This document shows positions 23,376 to 30,978 of a stretch of 64,000 nt of DNA, piece after piece (the first letter of the stretch is position 1; every line of letters begins with the position of its first letter). Below the pieces are notes generated by a model. That model had not been told where the DNA came from. It did no database searches and was given only the letters and a program-made list of their open reading frames with translations. The translations under genes and the position numbers were made by a program. This stretch comes from Paenarthrobacter sp. A20 (lineage in GTDB: Bacteria; Actinomycetota; Actinomycetes; Actinomycetales; Micrococcaceae): positions 1,612,001 to 1,676,000 of the forward strand of contig NZ_JALJWH010000001.1 in the NCBI RefSeq assembly GCF_024168825.1. The letters run 5' to 3'.

Positions 23376-23723
23376 ATGAGCGCACAGCTTGAAGTTCCTA
23401 GGCTTGAAGACCTGAGTGATATCGGGATTATGGTCGAACCGTCTGAGCAGCCTTGGGTGGTCTCTCTGGTCGCGTGGGCGCAGGACGGAAGCACCGTAAC
23501 GCTTACTTGGGACGAGATCGCTGGGTCGGCGAGGATCCGCTGGACCATCGGTAACGAGGTGCGCCTTGTTATCGAACGAGAGACCCCGGTGAAGATCAGT
23601 GTCCGAGACGAGCACGGCGCCATTGAGTTCCACGTTTGGTCCCGATGGGAAGGAATCGGCGGCGAATTGATCGTGCGTGTCGGCGAGCACGTGGCGGTTC
23701 ACGACACACTTCTGCATACCTAG
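23376..23723 (+). CDS. Small beta-rich immunity-type protein, family unknown
   Basis: 115 residues from ATG 23376. Alternating strands: VVSLVAWAQDGSTVTLTWDE, VRLVIERETPVKISVRDEHG and GELIVRVGEHVAVHD. Soluble; no family recognised. The last element of the array starts 13 bp after the stop. Confidence 0.65.
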   Translation: MSAQLEVPRLEDLSDIGIMVEPSEQPWVVSLVAWAQDGSTVTLTWDEIAGSARIRWTIGNEVRLVIERETPVKISVRDEHGAIEFHVWSRWEGIGGELIVRVGEHVAVHDTLLHT

Positions 23724-23735
23724 CAGCCATCCTGT

Positions 23736-23761
23736 GTTCGGTCGAGGATCCTGCAACGGGC
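23736..23761 (+). repeat. 26-bp element 21 (right end of array)
   Basis: Halves GTTCGGTCGAGG and CCTGCAACGGGC around AT. I find no further convincing copy between here and the recombinase. Confidence 0.83.
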
Positions 23762-23790
23762 ATGCCCTCGAGCCTGGAGAAGAAGCTGAC

Positions 23791-24343
23791 TCAACGATGA
23801 ATCACCTCGCCAGGGTCGAACCCCAGCGATAAGAGGTCGAATTCGATTTGACTGAGGAACTCTCTTCCTTCACCGTGTGCTGGGAGCGGTTGGAGAGCTA
23901 CCGGCTTACCGGCGCTATCGAGGGAGACTCCACGCGGGGCACCTAACCATTGACTGCGTGGTTAGGTATCGATACCCACACCCGACGACAAAGGATCTCT
24001 ATTTTCCGATCCCAGCCCTCCCAGACGACCCTGAGGCGGAAGCGGCCATCCTCCGGTTCTAAGGTGACGAGGGAGACTTCGCTGAAACCCCAGTTGACCT
24101 CTTCAGGATGCTCCACAGAATAATCCATTAGGGCTCCTACGAGATTCAGGGAGTCCACTGCTTCCAGATGAATCTCGACATCATATGAACGCTGAGCACG
24201 TCACCGCCATTATCGATGACGCGTCTGAAAACGGCCTGGACGGAATAGCCATATTTTTCGAGAGACAAATTATGGAGCATTGACTCTGAGAGTGAATCGT
24301 TTGCCTTCAACCAGCCCATGAAGGCCTCTGAATCAATGTTCAT
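23791..24343 (-). pseudogene. Immunity-type gene broken by two frameshifts
   Basis: Three coding-like segments follow one another on the minus strand in three frames: 24343 to about 24190 (MNIDSEAFMGWLKANDSLSE ... RRVIDNGGDVLS), about 24190 to 23944 (SYDVEIHLEAVDSLNLVGAL ... EVNWGFSEVSLVTLEPEDGR), and about 23960 to 23791 (WLGAPRGVSLDSAGKPVALQ ... EFDLLSLGFDPGEVIHR). Joined they would make about 180 residues. Sequencing error is possible but would have to occur twice. The ATG at 24343 lies three bases after the stop of the 24347 gene, so it was the second gene of an operon. Confidence 0.72.
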
Positions 24344-24346
24344 TTT

Positions 24347-25030
24347 TCATCCATCTCTATGGTCCAGCTGGGAAGTCATGCGAAAGACCGGCTGTTCGAA
24401 GGCCGCCAAGTCGCCAGCCCAGAGGTCGTCTGCCCTGTAGGTCACGAAGCGGAAAGCAGCGGAGGGGTACTCCTCGTCGGGACCATAATCCACGGATATC
24501 CAGACGTCGACCGGCTTGCTTCCTAGATCAGCGGCAGCCGAGGCGATGCCGCGACCCAGCATCATGCCCTGGGCCAGACAGCGGGCCGCCCATTCGCTCG
24601 TGCCCACGAAGGCCAGCCAAGAAGCCGACCTATCGGCGCCGTCGATCAGTTGATCCAGCGGGAGCTTGTTAATGTAGCCCTCGAATCCGGTGGGACCACC
24701 GAGACTTGTCACGCTCGAGTGCCGGATGTTGTGCAGCTGCGATACGAAAAGTAGACACCCGTCCCGAATCGTCAGCCCTTCAACGACTTCAGCCTGCATC
24801 CGGGGATCCAAGCTGCCGGACTCAACGAAGGGCTGTGCCAAAAGACGAAGGGGCCTCATGGCCTCGTTCATCGACTCGATAATCACAAAGCCATAGTGCC
24901 ATGGCCCGAAACGGAACCGGACATGGGTCTGGACCCCAACTAGGACCATTGCCGCATGCCCGTAAGCCGGTCGATCACCGAGCCCGGGAATCCCGCCGTC
25001 ACGTTCCGCGCGCTTGCTGGTCAAGGCCAT
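24347..25030 (-). CDS. Hypothetical protein upstream of a broken immunity-type gene
   Basis: Up to 227 residues; ATG 24949 is an alternative start giving 200. Blocks: VRFRFGPWHYGFVIIESMNE, RMQAEVVEGLTIRDGCLLFV, SEWAARCLAQGMMLGRGIAS and KPVDVWISVDYGPDEEYPSA. No signal or membrane segment and no family I recognise. It heads a two-gene minus-strand unit lying beyond the last 26-bp element and before the recombinase, so it may be an end cassette that has lost its repeat. Confidence 0.65.
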   Translation of the reverse strand: MALTSKRAERDGGIPGLGDRPAYGHAAMVLVGVQTHVRFRFGPWHYGFVIIESMNEAMRPLRLLAQPFVESGSLDPRMQAEVVEGLTIRDGCLLFVSQLHNIRHSSVTSLGGPTGFEGYINKLPLDQLIDGADRSASWLAFVGTSEWAARCLAQGMMLGRGIASAAADLGSKPVDVWISVDYGPDEEYPSAAFRFVTYRADDLWAGDLAAFEQPVFRMTSQLDHRDG

Positions 25031-25101
25031 GCACGTAAGACCCGCACGATGAAATGCACGGTGACGGGGGGATTACTGCAACCATGTTCCTTATGACTGG
25101 A

Positions 25102-25668
25102 ATGAAGATCGGTCATGCCCGGGTATCGACGAACGACCAAGACCTCACCGCGCAGCGAAATGCCCTAGTTGCCCTAGGCGTTGAGGAAAAGCTGATCTTC
25201 GTTGACCACGGACTCACGGGAGCGAATCGGATGCGCCCTGGGCTCCGTGAAGCGATGGCAGCCTGCCGGGCCGGCGATACCCTCGTGGTAACCAAGCTCG
25301 ACCGGCTGGCGCGCTCCCTATCTGATGCCAGGGACATTGCCGATGAACTGACGCCTAAGGGCGTTGTGCTGAGTCTCGGCGGCAGCACCCATGATCCGAC
25401 TGATCCGGTAGGCAGGCTGCTGTTCAACGTCCTGGGAATGGTAGCCGAGTTTGAGGCGGATCTGATCCGGATGCGCACCCGCGAGGGCATGGCGGTCGCA
25501 AAAGCCAAAGGGCGGCTGAAAGGCAAACAACCAAAGTTGTCCAAGGCGCAGCGGAAGCATCTTCTGACGCTGCACGACGCCGGGGAGCACACCCAAGCTG
25601 AATTGGCGGAGCTGTTCCGAGTATCCCGGACCACGGTGTACCGCGAGCTCCAAAGGCGCACCATGTGA
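25102..25668 (+). CDS. Serine recombinase (resolvase/invertase type)
   Basis: 188 residues from ATG 25102. The catalytic domain has nucleophile Ser9 in MKIGHARVSTNDQD (His where most have Tyr), the conserved arginines in KLDRLARSLSD, and the dimer helix region LLFNVLGMVAEFEADLIRMR. A C-terminal helix-turn-helix follows (QAELAELFRVSRTTVYRELQ). This is the size and plan of Hin/Pin invertases and Tn3-type resolvases, which act on sites with two 12-bp half-sites and a 2-bp core. It borders the array of exactly such 26-bp palindromes, suggesting, but not proving, that it acts on them. Confidence 0.93.
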   Translation: MKIGHARVSTNDQDLTAQRNALVALGVEEKLIFVDHGLTGANRMRPGLREAMAACRAGDTLVVTKLDRLARSLSDARDIADELTPKGVVLSLGGSTHDPTDPVGRLLFNVLGMVAEFEADLIRMRTREGMAVAKAKGRLKGKQPKLSKAQRKHLLTLHDAGEHTQAELAELFRVSRTTVYRELQRRTM

Positions 25669-26071
25669 AGACCGACGCGGAGCCTACTGCTAGGAACACG
25701 CCAAATAGCGCCGCAAAAAGACCGCCATTTATAGCCGAACTCCACAACTAGGGGCTGACAGGCTTGCACGGGCCACCGGTGCATCCACTCCTGCAGGAAA
25801 CGAACGTTTTCGTGCATCTCTTCACCGGCTTGATCTGTATCGATCTGCATCCGTGGATCCACCGGTGCACCCCTCCTCTGCGGCAACTTCCCCCATCGTC
25901 AACCCTCTGCTAGAAACGCCTGAAACAAAGCTCAAGACGTCTTGAGCAAAAACTGATGGAACCTTTCCGCGGCAAGGACCGGGGAAGACTTTATTTCTGG
26001 TGTAATTCCCGCAACAATGGTGCTTGCACGCCAGGCTGGGGTTTGGTGCCGCTGGCTTTGGGGAGTGTTTT
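25669..26071. other. Gene-poor stretch between recombinase and M23 peptidase
   Basis: No complete gene. On the minus strand there are coding-like scraps in two frames (MQIDTDQAGEEMHENVRFLQ at about 25848-25789, then SAINGGLFAALFGVFLAVGS up to the recombinase stop), perhaps a gene cut by the recombinase module. CCACCGGTGCA occurs at 25773-25783 and 25859-25869 as a direct repeat. An 18-bp palindrome lies at 25930-25947. Confidence 0.5.
25930..25947. promoter_or_regulatory. Perfect 18-bp palindrome upstream of the M23 gene
   Basis: GCTCAAGACGTCTTGAGC, about 125 bp before the peptidase start and at the right border of the island. Either an operator for the peptidase promoter or a small hairpin followed by A residues. 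Binding protein unknown. Confidence 0.5.
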
Positions 26072-27634
26072 GTGGGCAAGCATCATGATTCAGACCGGGT
26101 ACTTGATTTGATCCGTGCAGAAGGTTTCCGCCGCGTCTTCGTCGCAGGAAGCCTGGCCATTTTGGCCTTCTTCGCGTTTGGCTTCCAGCCACTGAACGCC
26201 ATGACCACCGGTTCGGTCACTGGTTCCTTGGCACAGGGCGTCGTAGGGCCAACATCATTGGGCACGTTGGTGCCACCGGAAGCTGAAACGCTGGTGATAG
26301 ACCCCCTCCCGGACCCGCCGGAACAAACCGCTGGCACCCCCATGGTTTACTTCGACCGCGCCATGGTCAGGACCGTCAGCAAAGACGGATCCACAGGCCT
26401 CACGGTGGCTTCCGCAGGTCTGTCCCGCCCTCCTACCGGCGCCTTGTACGCACCCCTTGAGGTCCTCAACCCGAGTTCACCCTACGGATACCGCTACAGC
26501 CCGCTGACGGGTCTTGCCGGCGAATTCCACTGGGGCCAGGACTACGCGGCCGCCTGCGGAACACGCGTTTACGCTGCAGACGCCGGCGTGGTCCGGGCCG
26601 TTGGCTGGCACATCTGGGGCGGTGGCAACAGGGTGGAAATCGAGCACGGCAACGGCCTGGTCACCACCTACAACCACTTGCAGGCCATCGGAGTCACCAA
26701 GGGCCAATCCGTTCGCGTAGGCGAAGTCATCGCCGAGGTTGGCACCACTGGCTGGTCCACCGGCTGCCACCTCCACTTCGAGACGATCGTGAACGGCCTG
26801 CACACCAACCCCAACGGCTGGACCTACCTGCCCACGCGGCAGATTGATCCGCTGCAGACCATTGCCATGGTCAACTACCAGCCAGGTGTCGGATCGGGCA
26901 CCTCGGCAGCCCCGCAGTGGGCCGTCCCCGTAGCCGACGGCACCAACCGCGCCGTCATTGGTGGCGAGCACGAAGAACCCGTGGCCCCGCCTGTGGTGGT
27001 TCCGCCGGTCACCACGCCGCCGGCCAACTCGGGAGGCACTCCAACAACGACGCCGCCGGCTACGCAGACACCCACGACGCCGACGCCCTCGCCGTCCGTG
27101 ACGGCCACGCCGACGCCGACCGCGACGCCGACCCCGACGGTCACACCCACGCCAACCCAGACGGCCACGCCGACTCCGACGCCAACACAGACTCCGACGC
27201 CGACGGGCACGGCAACGCCGACGCCTACCCCGACGCCAACCACCACGGTCCCTGCAGCGACCAAGCCGCCGGCCACGACTACCGTCGTACCAACGGTGAC
27301 CACGCCTGCAGCTCCGGCACCGGCCGCCGTCGTGCCTCCTGCAGAACCGGCGCCGGCAGCTCCTGCGCCCGCAGCGCCGGCACCAGCACCAGCCGTAGTG
27401 GCCCCTGCACCGATCGTAGTTCCGGCGGCTCCAGCCCCCGCGCCGGCGGTAACCCAGGTTGTCGCCCCGGCCCCGGTGGCTCCTGTGCCGGCACCGACAC
27501 CGGCTGCTGTGCTCCCGTCGTCGCTCCCGGCCGTGATTCTTCCGCCTGGATACATCCTGGTTGGACCGGATCTGGTTCAGCGACCTGACGGCGTGATTGT
27601 GCCGCTGTCCACGCTCATCATCCCGACGCCCTAA
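26072..27634 (+). CDS. Secreted or membrane-anchored M23 metallopeptidase with Pro/Thr-rich tail
   Basis: 520 residues from GTG 26072 (GGGGAG seven bases upstream). One N-terminal hydrophobic segment (VFVAGSLAILAFFAFGFQPL) acts as signal or anchor. The LytM/lysostaphin-type peptidase domain lies at about 130-270, with zinc ligands His153 and Asp157 in HWGQDY and the HLH pair at 233-235. It cleaves peptide bonds in peptidoglycan by family analogy. Residues about 315-400 are a TPTPT-type low-complexity stretch and 410-490 an Ala/Pro-rich one, typical of wall-spanning linkers. The last 25 residues look like a short hydrophobic end motif. Confidence 0.9.
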   Translation: MGKHHDSDRVLDLIRAEGFRRVFVAGSLAILAFFAFGFQPLNAMTTGSVTGSLAQGVVGPTSLGTLVPPEAETLVIDPLPDPPEQTAGTPMVYFDRAMVRTVSKDGSTGLTVASAGLSRPPTGALYAPLEVLNPSSPYGYRYSPLTGLAGEFHWGQDYAAACGTRVYAADAGVVRAVGWHIWGGGNRVEIEHGNGLVTTYNHLQAIGVTKGQSVRVGEVIAEVGTTGWSTGCHLHFETIVNGLHTNPNGWTYLPTRQIDPLQTIAMVNYQPGVGSGTSAAPQWAVPVADGTNRAVIGGEHEEPVAPPVVVPPVTTPPANSGGTPTTTPPATQTPTTPTPSPSVTATPTPTATPTPTVTPTPTQTATPTPTPTQTPTPTGTATPTPTPTPTTTVPAATKPPATTTVVPTVTTPAAPAPAAVVPPAEPAPAAPAPAAPAPAPAVVAPAPIVVPAAPAPAPAVTQVVAPAPVAPVPAPTPAAVLPSSLPAVILPPGYILVGPDLVQRPDGVIVPLSTLIIPTP

Positions 27635-27655
27635 ACGTCCACACGCTGAAGGAAC

Positions 27656-27683
27656 GCGAAACGCAGGCACCCCTGCGTTTCGC
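27656..27683. terminator. Hairpin after the M23 gene
   Basis: 12-bp perfect stem (GCGAAACGCAGG and its complement) with a CACC loop, 22 bp after the stop. No T run follows, so its terminator role is inferred from position. Confidence 0.6.
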
Positions 27684-27753
27684 GCCCCAAGCCAGCTCCC
27701 GTAAGCTCGATGGCGGTAACCCCGCCAGCCGACGTCGTCAGGAAGCGAACCCC

Positions 27754-28236
27754 ATGACCAGCCTGTACAGCATTCCCCTCACCTTCAACGATGGCTCCGA
27801 AGCAGACTTCGGCCGGTTCGAGGGGAAAGCAGTCCTGGTGGTCAACGTCGCTTCCGAATGTGGCTACACGCGCCAGTACGCGGGCCTTGAGGAGCTCTAC
27901 GGCAAATACCGCGGGCAGGGCCTGGAGATCCTCGGCGTGCCCTGCAACCAGTTCGGTGGGCAGGAGCCTGGCGCTGACCAGGAAATCGCCGAATTCTGCG
28001 AGCGGAACTTCGGTGTGACTTTCCCACTGACCACCAAGGCGAACGTCCTGGGCAAGCAGCAGCATCCCCTGTTCGCGGAGCTGACCCAGGACGAGGACGG
28101 GCAGCCGGTCAAGGTGAAGTGGAACTTCGAGAAGTTCGTCATCAACCGCGACGGTGAGCTCGTGGCAAGGTTCCCATCCGCAGTGGAGCCTGACTCCGAA
28201 GACTTGGTAGAAGCAGTGGAAAAGGCGCTGGCATAA
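27754..28236 (+). CDS. Glutathione peroxidase family thiol peroxidase
   Basis: 160 residues. Peroxidatic Cys36 lies in VASECGYT; the Gln of NQFGGQEPG and the Trp/Asn of KWNFEKF complete the catalytic tetrad. Cys rather than selenocysteine, as in bacterial BsaA-type enzymes, which usually take electrons from thioredoxin; mycothiol users such as Arthrobacter lack glutathione. Cytosolic, reduces hydroperoxides. Single gene between hairpins. Confidence 0.94.
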   Translation: MTSLYSIPLTFNDGSEADFGRFEGKAVLVVNVASECGYTRQYAGLEELYGKYRGQGLEILGVPCNQFGGQEPGADQEIAEFCERNFGVTFPLTTKANVLGKQQHPLFAELTQDEDGQPVKVKWNFEKFVINRDGELVARFPSAVEPDSEDLVEAVEKALA

Positions 28237-28377
28237 AGCCACCGATTCTGAAGGGAGGAAAGTAATTTTCCAACATTCCGCCGGATGTTAGCCAGTTGTT
28301 GGCTAGTTGTCTGGTTGGATTAGCCCTACTGGATTGATACGGGAGACGCCGTCTCCCACCAAACGCTAAGGCAAGCT

Positions 28378-29361
28378 ATGGAGCTCATCGAGGCAGAGTA
28401 CCCCAAACCAGGTCATGTGCTTTTGCACCTGAGCGATCTACACCTGGTGGGTGGTCCGGGCACGCTCTATGGCTCCGTAGACAGTGCAACCAGGCTCCAG
28501 GAGATCTGCGACCAGATCATAGCGTCCCGGATCAGGCCCGAGGCCATCATTTTCACCGGAGACCTCGCGGACAGGGGTGAGCTGGAAGCCTACAAGCGTC
28601 TCCGCGACATGATCGAACCGGTCTGCGACGCCCTCGGGGCCAAGGCCATCTGGGCCATGGGCAACCACGACAACCGCGCCAACTTCCGTTCCGCCTTCGT
28701 GGATGCCTCCGAGGCCAGCAAGCCCCACGACCCCGTGGACCGAAGCTACTTCGTCAACGGACTCCGCATCATCACGTTGGACACCACCGTCCCTGGCCAC
28801 CATTACGGTGAACTGTCAGAATCCCAGCTGGAGTGGCTGGCCTCTGAACTGTCCACGCCGGCCCCTGACGGCACCATCCTCGCCCTGCACCACCCGCCCG
28901 TCCCGTGCGTCCAGGACCTCGCGGTGTTGGTGGAGCTGCGCGGCCAAGCCGCACTGGCCGCCGTCGTCCGTAATACGGACGTCCGCACCATCCTGGGTGG
29001 CCACCTGCATTACTCCACGACGGCGGGCTTCGCCGGCATTCCGGTCTCTGTCGCCTCGGCCACGTGTTACACCCAGGACCTGGGCGTGCGCGCGGGAGGG
29101 CAGCGGGGCCGGGACGGCGCACAGTCGTACAACATGATCCACGTCTACGAGCACACGATCGTGCATTCGGTGGTGCCGATGTCCGGTGGCGTCACCGTGG
29201 GCGAGCCCGTGGACGCAGCCGAGGTTCAGCGTCGGCTGGCTGAAGCAGGTATCCGCATACCCCACGAATCGCGGGTGGGTGCCCACACTTCGCCGGGCAC
29301 GCACACTTCTTCCATCCCGCTTGTTTCTCCGGGCGGTTTTACTTCTCCCAAGGCGCCTTGA
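28378..29361 (+). CDS. Calcineurin-like phosphodiesterase (CpdA/GpdQ type)
   Basis: 327 residues. The five metallophosphatase motifs are present in order: [29 protein letters not shown] and LGGHLHYS, so a two-metal active site is intact. The family hydrolyses cyclic nucleotides or phosphodiesters; the substrate here is open. A 17-bp palindrome (GGGAGACG, C, CGTCTCCC at 28341-28357) lies just upstream. The last 23 bp overlap the 3' end of the convergent Stealth gene. Confidence 0.9.
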   Translation: MELIEAEYPKPGHVLLHLSDLHLVGGPGTLYGSVDSATRLQEICDQIIASRIRPEAIIFTGDLADRGELEAYKRLRDMIEPVCDALGAKAIWAMGNHDNRANFRSAFVDASEASKPHDPVDRSYFVNGLRIITLDTTVPGHHYGELSESQLEWLASELSTPAPDGTILALHHPPVPCVQDLAVLVELRGQAALAAVVRNTDVRTILGGHLHYSTTAGFAGIPVSVASATCYTQDLGVRAGGQRGRDGAQSYNMIHVYEHTIVHSVVPMSGGVTVGEPVDAAEVQRRLAEAGIRIPHESRVGAHTSPGTHTSSIPLVSPGGFTSPKAP

Positions 29362-30754
29362 CCGGGAAGTACTTCTCCAGGAAGTCCGTCACCAGGTCGG
29401 CACGTTCGTTGGCCTCAACCTCCGGGAAACTGCCGTCATTCAGGCAGAAGAAGTCCATGTGGCGCTTGGCCAGGAGCTTGGGCAGATAGTGCAGCCCGGC
29501 CCACATGGTGGAATCCACATACCGGACCTTGGCGTTGGTCTGCGTCACCGCGCGACCTGTGAGCAAGGCGTAATAGTGGTAGAAGGAGTTGGTCACCGAG
29601 ATGTTGTCGGCGGCGCGGAAACGGCTGCCGGCAGTCTTGGCGAATTCGGCCGGGAATTCCTTCTCCATCCGGGCCACCACGCTACGGCGCAACGGAGCAG
29701 CCGTGTGTTCGAGGTGACGGGTGGTGATCCTGCCGAAGCGCTCCCACAGCAGCTTGCGGTTGACGCGTGCCGCGTTCTCGAAGCCGCTGCGTTCGGCGTC
29801 GTTGTCGCCCAGCCCGATCCGGGTGTCAGCTTCGATGAACTTGGTGATGCCGCCGGGGGTGAAGAACATGTCCGGGCCAACGGGTCGGCCAAAGAACATG
29901 TCGTCGTTGGAGTACAGGAAGTGCTCTGAGAGCCCCTCAATGTGGTGAAGCTGGCATTCCACGGCCTGCGAATTGTGGGTGGGCAGCACTGACTTGTCGG
30001 CGAAGAACTCCTCGCTGCGCACAATGGTCACTGACGGGTGGTCGGCCAGCCAGGCCGGTGCGGGGGAGTCGGTAGCGATGAAGATCCGGCGGATCCAGGG
30101 CGCAAACATGTGGACCGATCGCAACGCGTATTTCAGTTCATTGATTTGGCGGAAGCGGGCCTCATGGTCGTCGCCTTCACCAAGGACCGCGCCAGCCTGC
30201 TGGGCGCGCCTCCTGGCGATGTATTCGGGGTCGCTGCCATCCACCCACGAGAAAACGATGTCGATGTCGAAGTCGATGTCGCTGGCATGGTCAGCGAACA
30301 TGTTCTCGATGGTGGGCCACGTCAGGCCATGCCGCTGGACAGTGCCGCGTACTGCGTCCTGGCGCAGCATGGTGCGGCGGGTCAGGGAATTCTCCACCGG
30401 GAGCTCCAGATGGTCGCCCTCGAACCGCCACAGCTCAAGCTGCACGCCCAAGGCAGGGCCGTACCAGAGCCCGCCGCCGATTTCGACGCGGGGGCGGTAC
30501 AAGCGGAAGATGCGGGATTTTCGGTTGGCGGACAGCTCGCCGTCGGCCACCAGCACCGAGGTCTTCTTTTTTGCGTCCACGGTCATGGAGTAGAACGGCT
30601 CATTGTGGAACGCCGACACCAGCGCCTCCCGCACCTCCTTGCGCGACTCCCAATCGACGGCGACAACGGGCCTCTCGTCATTGCCGCGCACAAGGATGAA
30701 ATCGACGCCGGCAGCGTCCAAGGCGGCCCGTACAGCCAAGAGGTCGGACACCAT
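29339..30754 (-). CDS. Stealth-family sugar-phosphate transferase
   Basis: At least 471 residues. The Stealth regions are seen in order: [20 protein letters not shown] (CR1), [20 protein letters not shown] to [12 protein letters not shown] (CR2), a CR3-like middle, and [20 protein letters not shown] near the end (CR4). Stealth proteins transfer sugar phosphates in capsule and wall polysaccharide synthesis. ATG 30754 is the first standard start, but the frame stays open and coding-like for about 70 codons upstream (RHRGRYALVNGDLTPQQA), so the true start is probably earlier. A non-standard ATC at 30928 with GGAG upstream is one possibility. Confidence 0.88.
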   Translation of the reverse strand: MVSDLLAVRAALDAAGVDFILVRGNDERPVVAVDWESRKEVREALVSAFHNEPFYSMTVDAKKKTSVLVADGELSANRKSRIFRLYRPRVEIGGGLWYGPALGVQLELWRFEGDHLELPVENSLTRRTMLRQDAVRGTVQRHGLTWPTIENMFADHASDIDFDIDIVFSWVDGSDPEYIARRRAQQAGAVLGEGDDHEARFRQINELKYALRSVHMFAPWIRRIFIATDSPAPAWLADHPSVTIVRSEEFFADKSVLPTHNSQAVECQLHHIEGLSEHFLYSNDDMFFGRPVGPDMFFTPGGITKFIEADTRIGLGDNDAERSGFENAARVNRKLLWERFGRITTRHLEHTAAPLRRSVVARMEKEFPAEFAKTAGSRFRAADNISVTNSFYHYYALLTGRAVTQTNAKVRYVDSTMWAGLHYLPKLLAKRHMDFFCLNDGSFPEVEANERADLVTDFLEKYFPVKAPWEK

Positions 30755-30978
30755 GGCCTGTTGCGGGGTGAGGTCGCCGTTGACCAGGGCGTACCGCCCG
30801 CGGTGACGGACGACGTCGGACCTGTGCCTAAGATGCGCAACGACGGCAGGCGAGACCGCCTCGGCAATCGCGTCCTCTTCGATGGACGGGCTGCCGTGGT
30901 AAATCGGATCGACCTGTGCTTGTGTGATGGCTGTGTCTCCGGGATCGTCGGTGTGCGTGAAACTGGACTTGCTGGTTG

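Larger units (their letters stand above)
10056..23761 (+). repeat. Array of 21 copies of a 26-bp palindromic element separating gene cassettes
   Basis: The element has a left half GYCCGGTNANGG, a central AT, and a right half CCYYNANCGGRC: 12 + 2 + 12 bp. Starts: 10056, 11348, 11726, 12033, 12710, 13258, 13879, 14631, 15316, 15999, 16780, 17493, 17776, 18943, 20103, 20683, 21315, 21995, 22719, 23304, 23736. The central AT is kept in 20 of 21 copies; two copies have a one-base length change. The left half is the better conserved, which gives each copy a direction: all point right except 17776-17801. They lie 4-84 bp after the stops of plus-strand genes, or upstream of minus-strand starts. Nothing like it is seen elsewhere in the window. 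Confidence 0.93.

Noticed and set aside
10056..23761. CRISPR array
   Set aside because: Repeats are regular and palindromic, but the spacing is several hundred bases and filled by genes; no cas genes.
23877..24062. Plus-strand 61-codon ORF in the end cassette
   Set aside because: It is antisense to the segments of the broken minus-strand gene, which have more convincing protein sequence.
23791..24343. Programmed frameshifting instead of a pseudogene
   Set aside because: No slippery heptamer with downstream structure is visible at either shift, and two shifts would be needed.
24796..24821. Another GGATCC palindrome-like stretch that resembles the 26-bp element
   Set aside because: It lies inside the coding sequence of the 24347 gene (codons for SLDPRMQ) and only the centre and the last bases fit; chance is enough.
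10056..25668. Classical integron with attC sites
   Set aside because: No tyrosine-type IntI is present, the repeats are far shorter than attC and lack the GTTRRRY/RYYYAAC core pair.
25848..25873. GTGGATCCACCGGTGCA near the recombinase as an extra element copy
   Set aside because: It contains GGATCC and CCGG but the spacing does not fit the 12+2+12 plan.
25930..26071. Cyclic di-AMP riboswitch before the M23 peptidase gene
   Set aside because: Such riboswitches precede many actinobacterial wall hydrolases, but the expected conserved segments are not seen here.
26477..27670. Arg/Gly-rich minus-strand ORF opposite the M23 gene
   Set aside because: Shadow of the TPTPT and Ala/Pro-rich repeat; composition is a mirror of the plus-strand gene.
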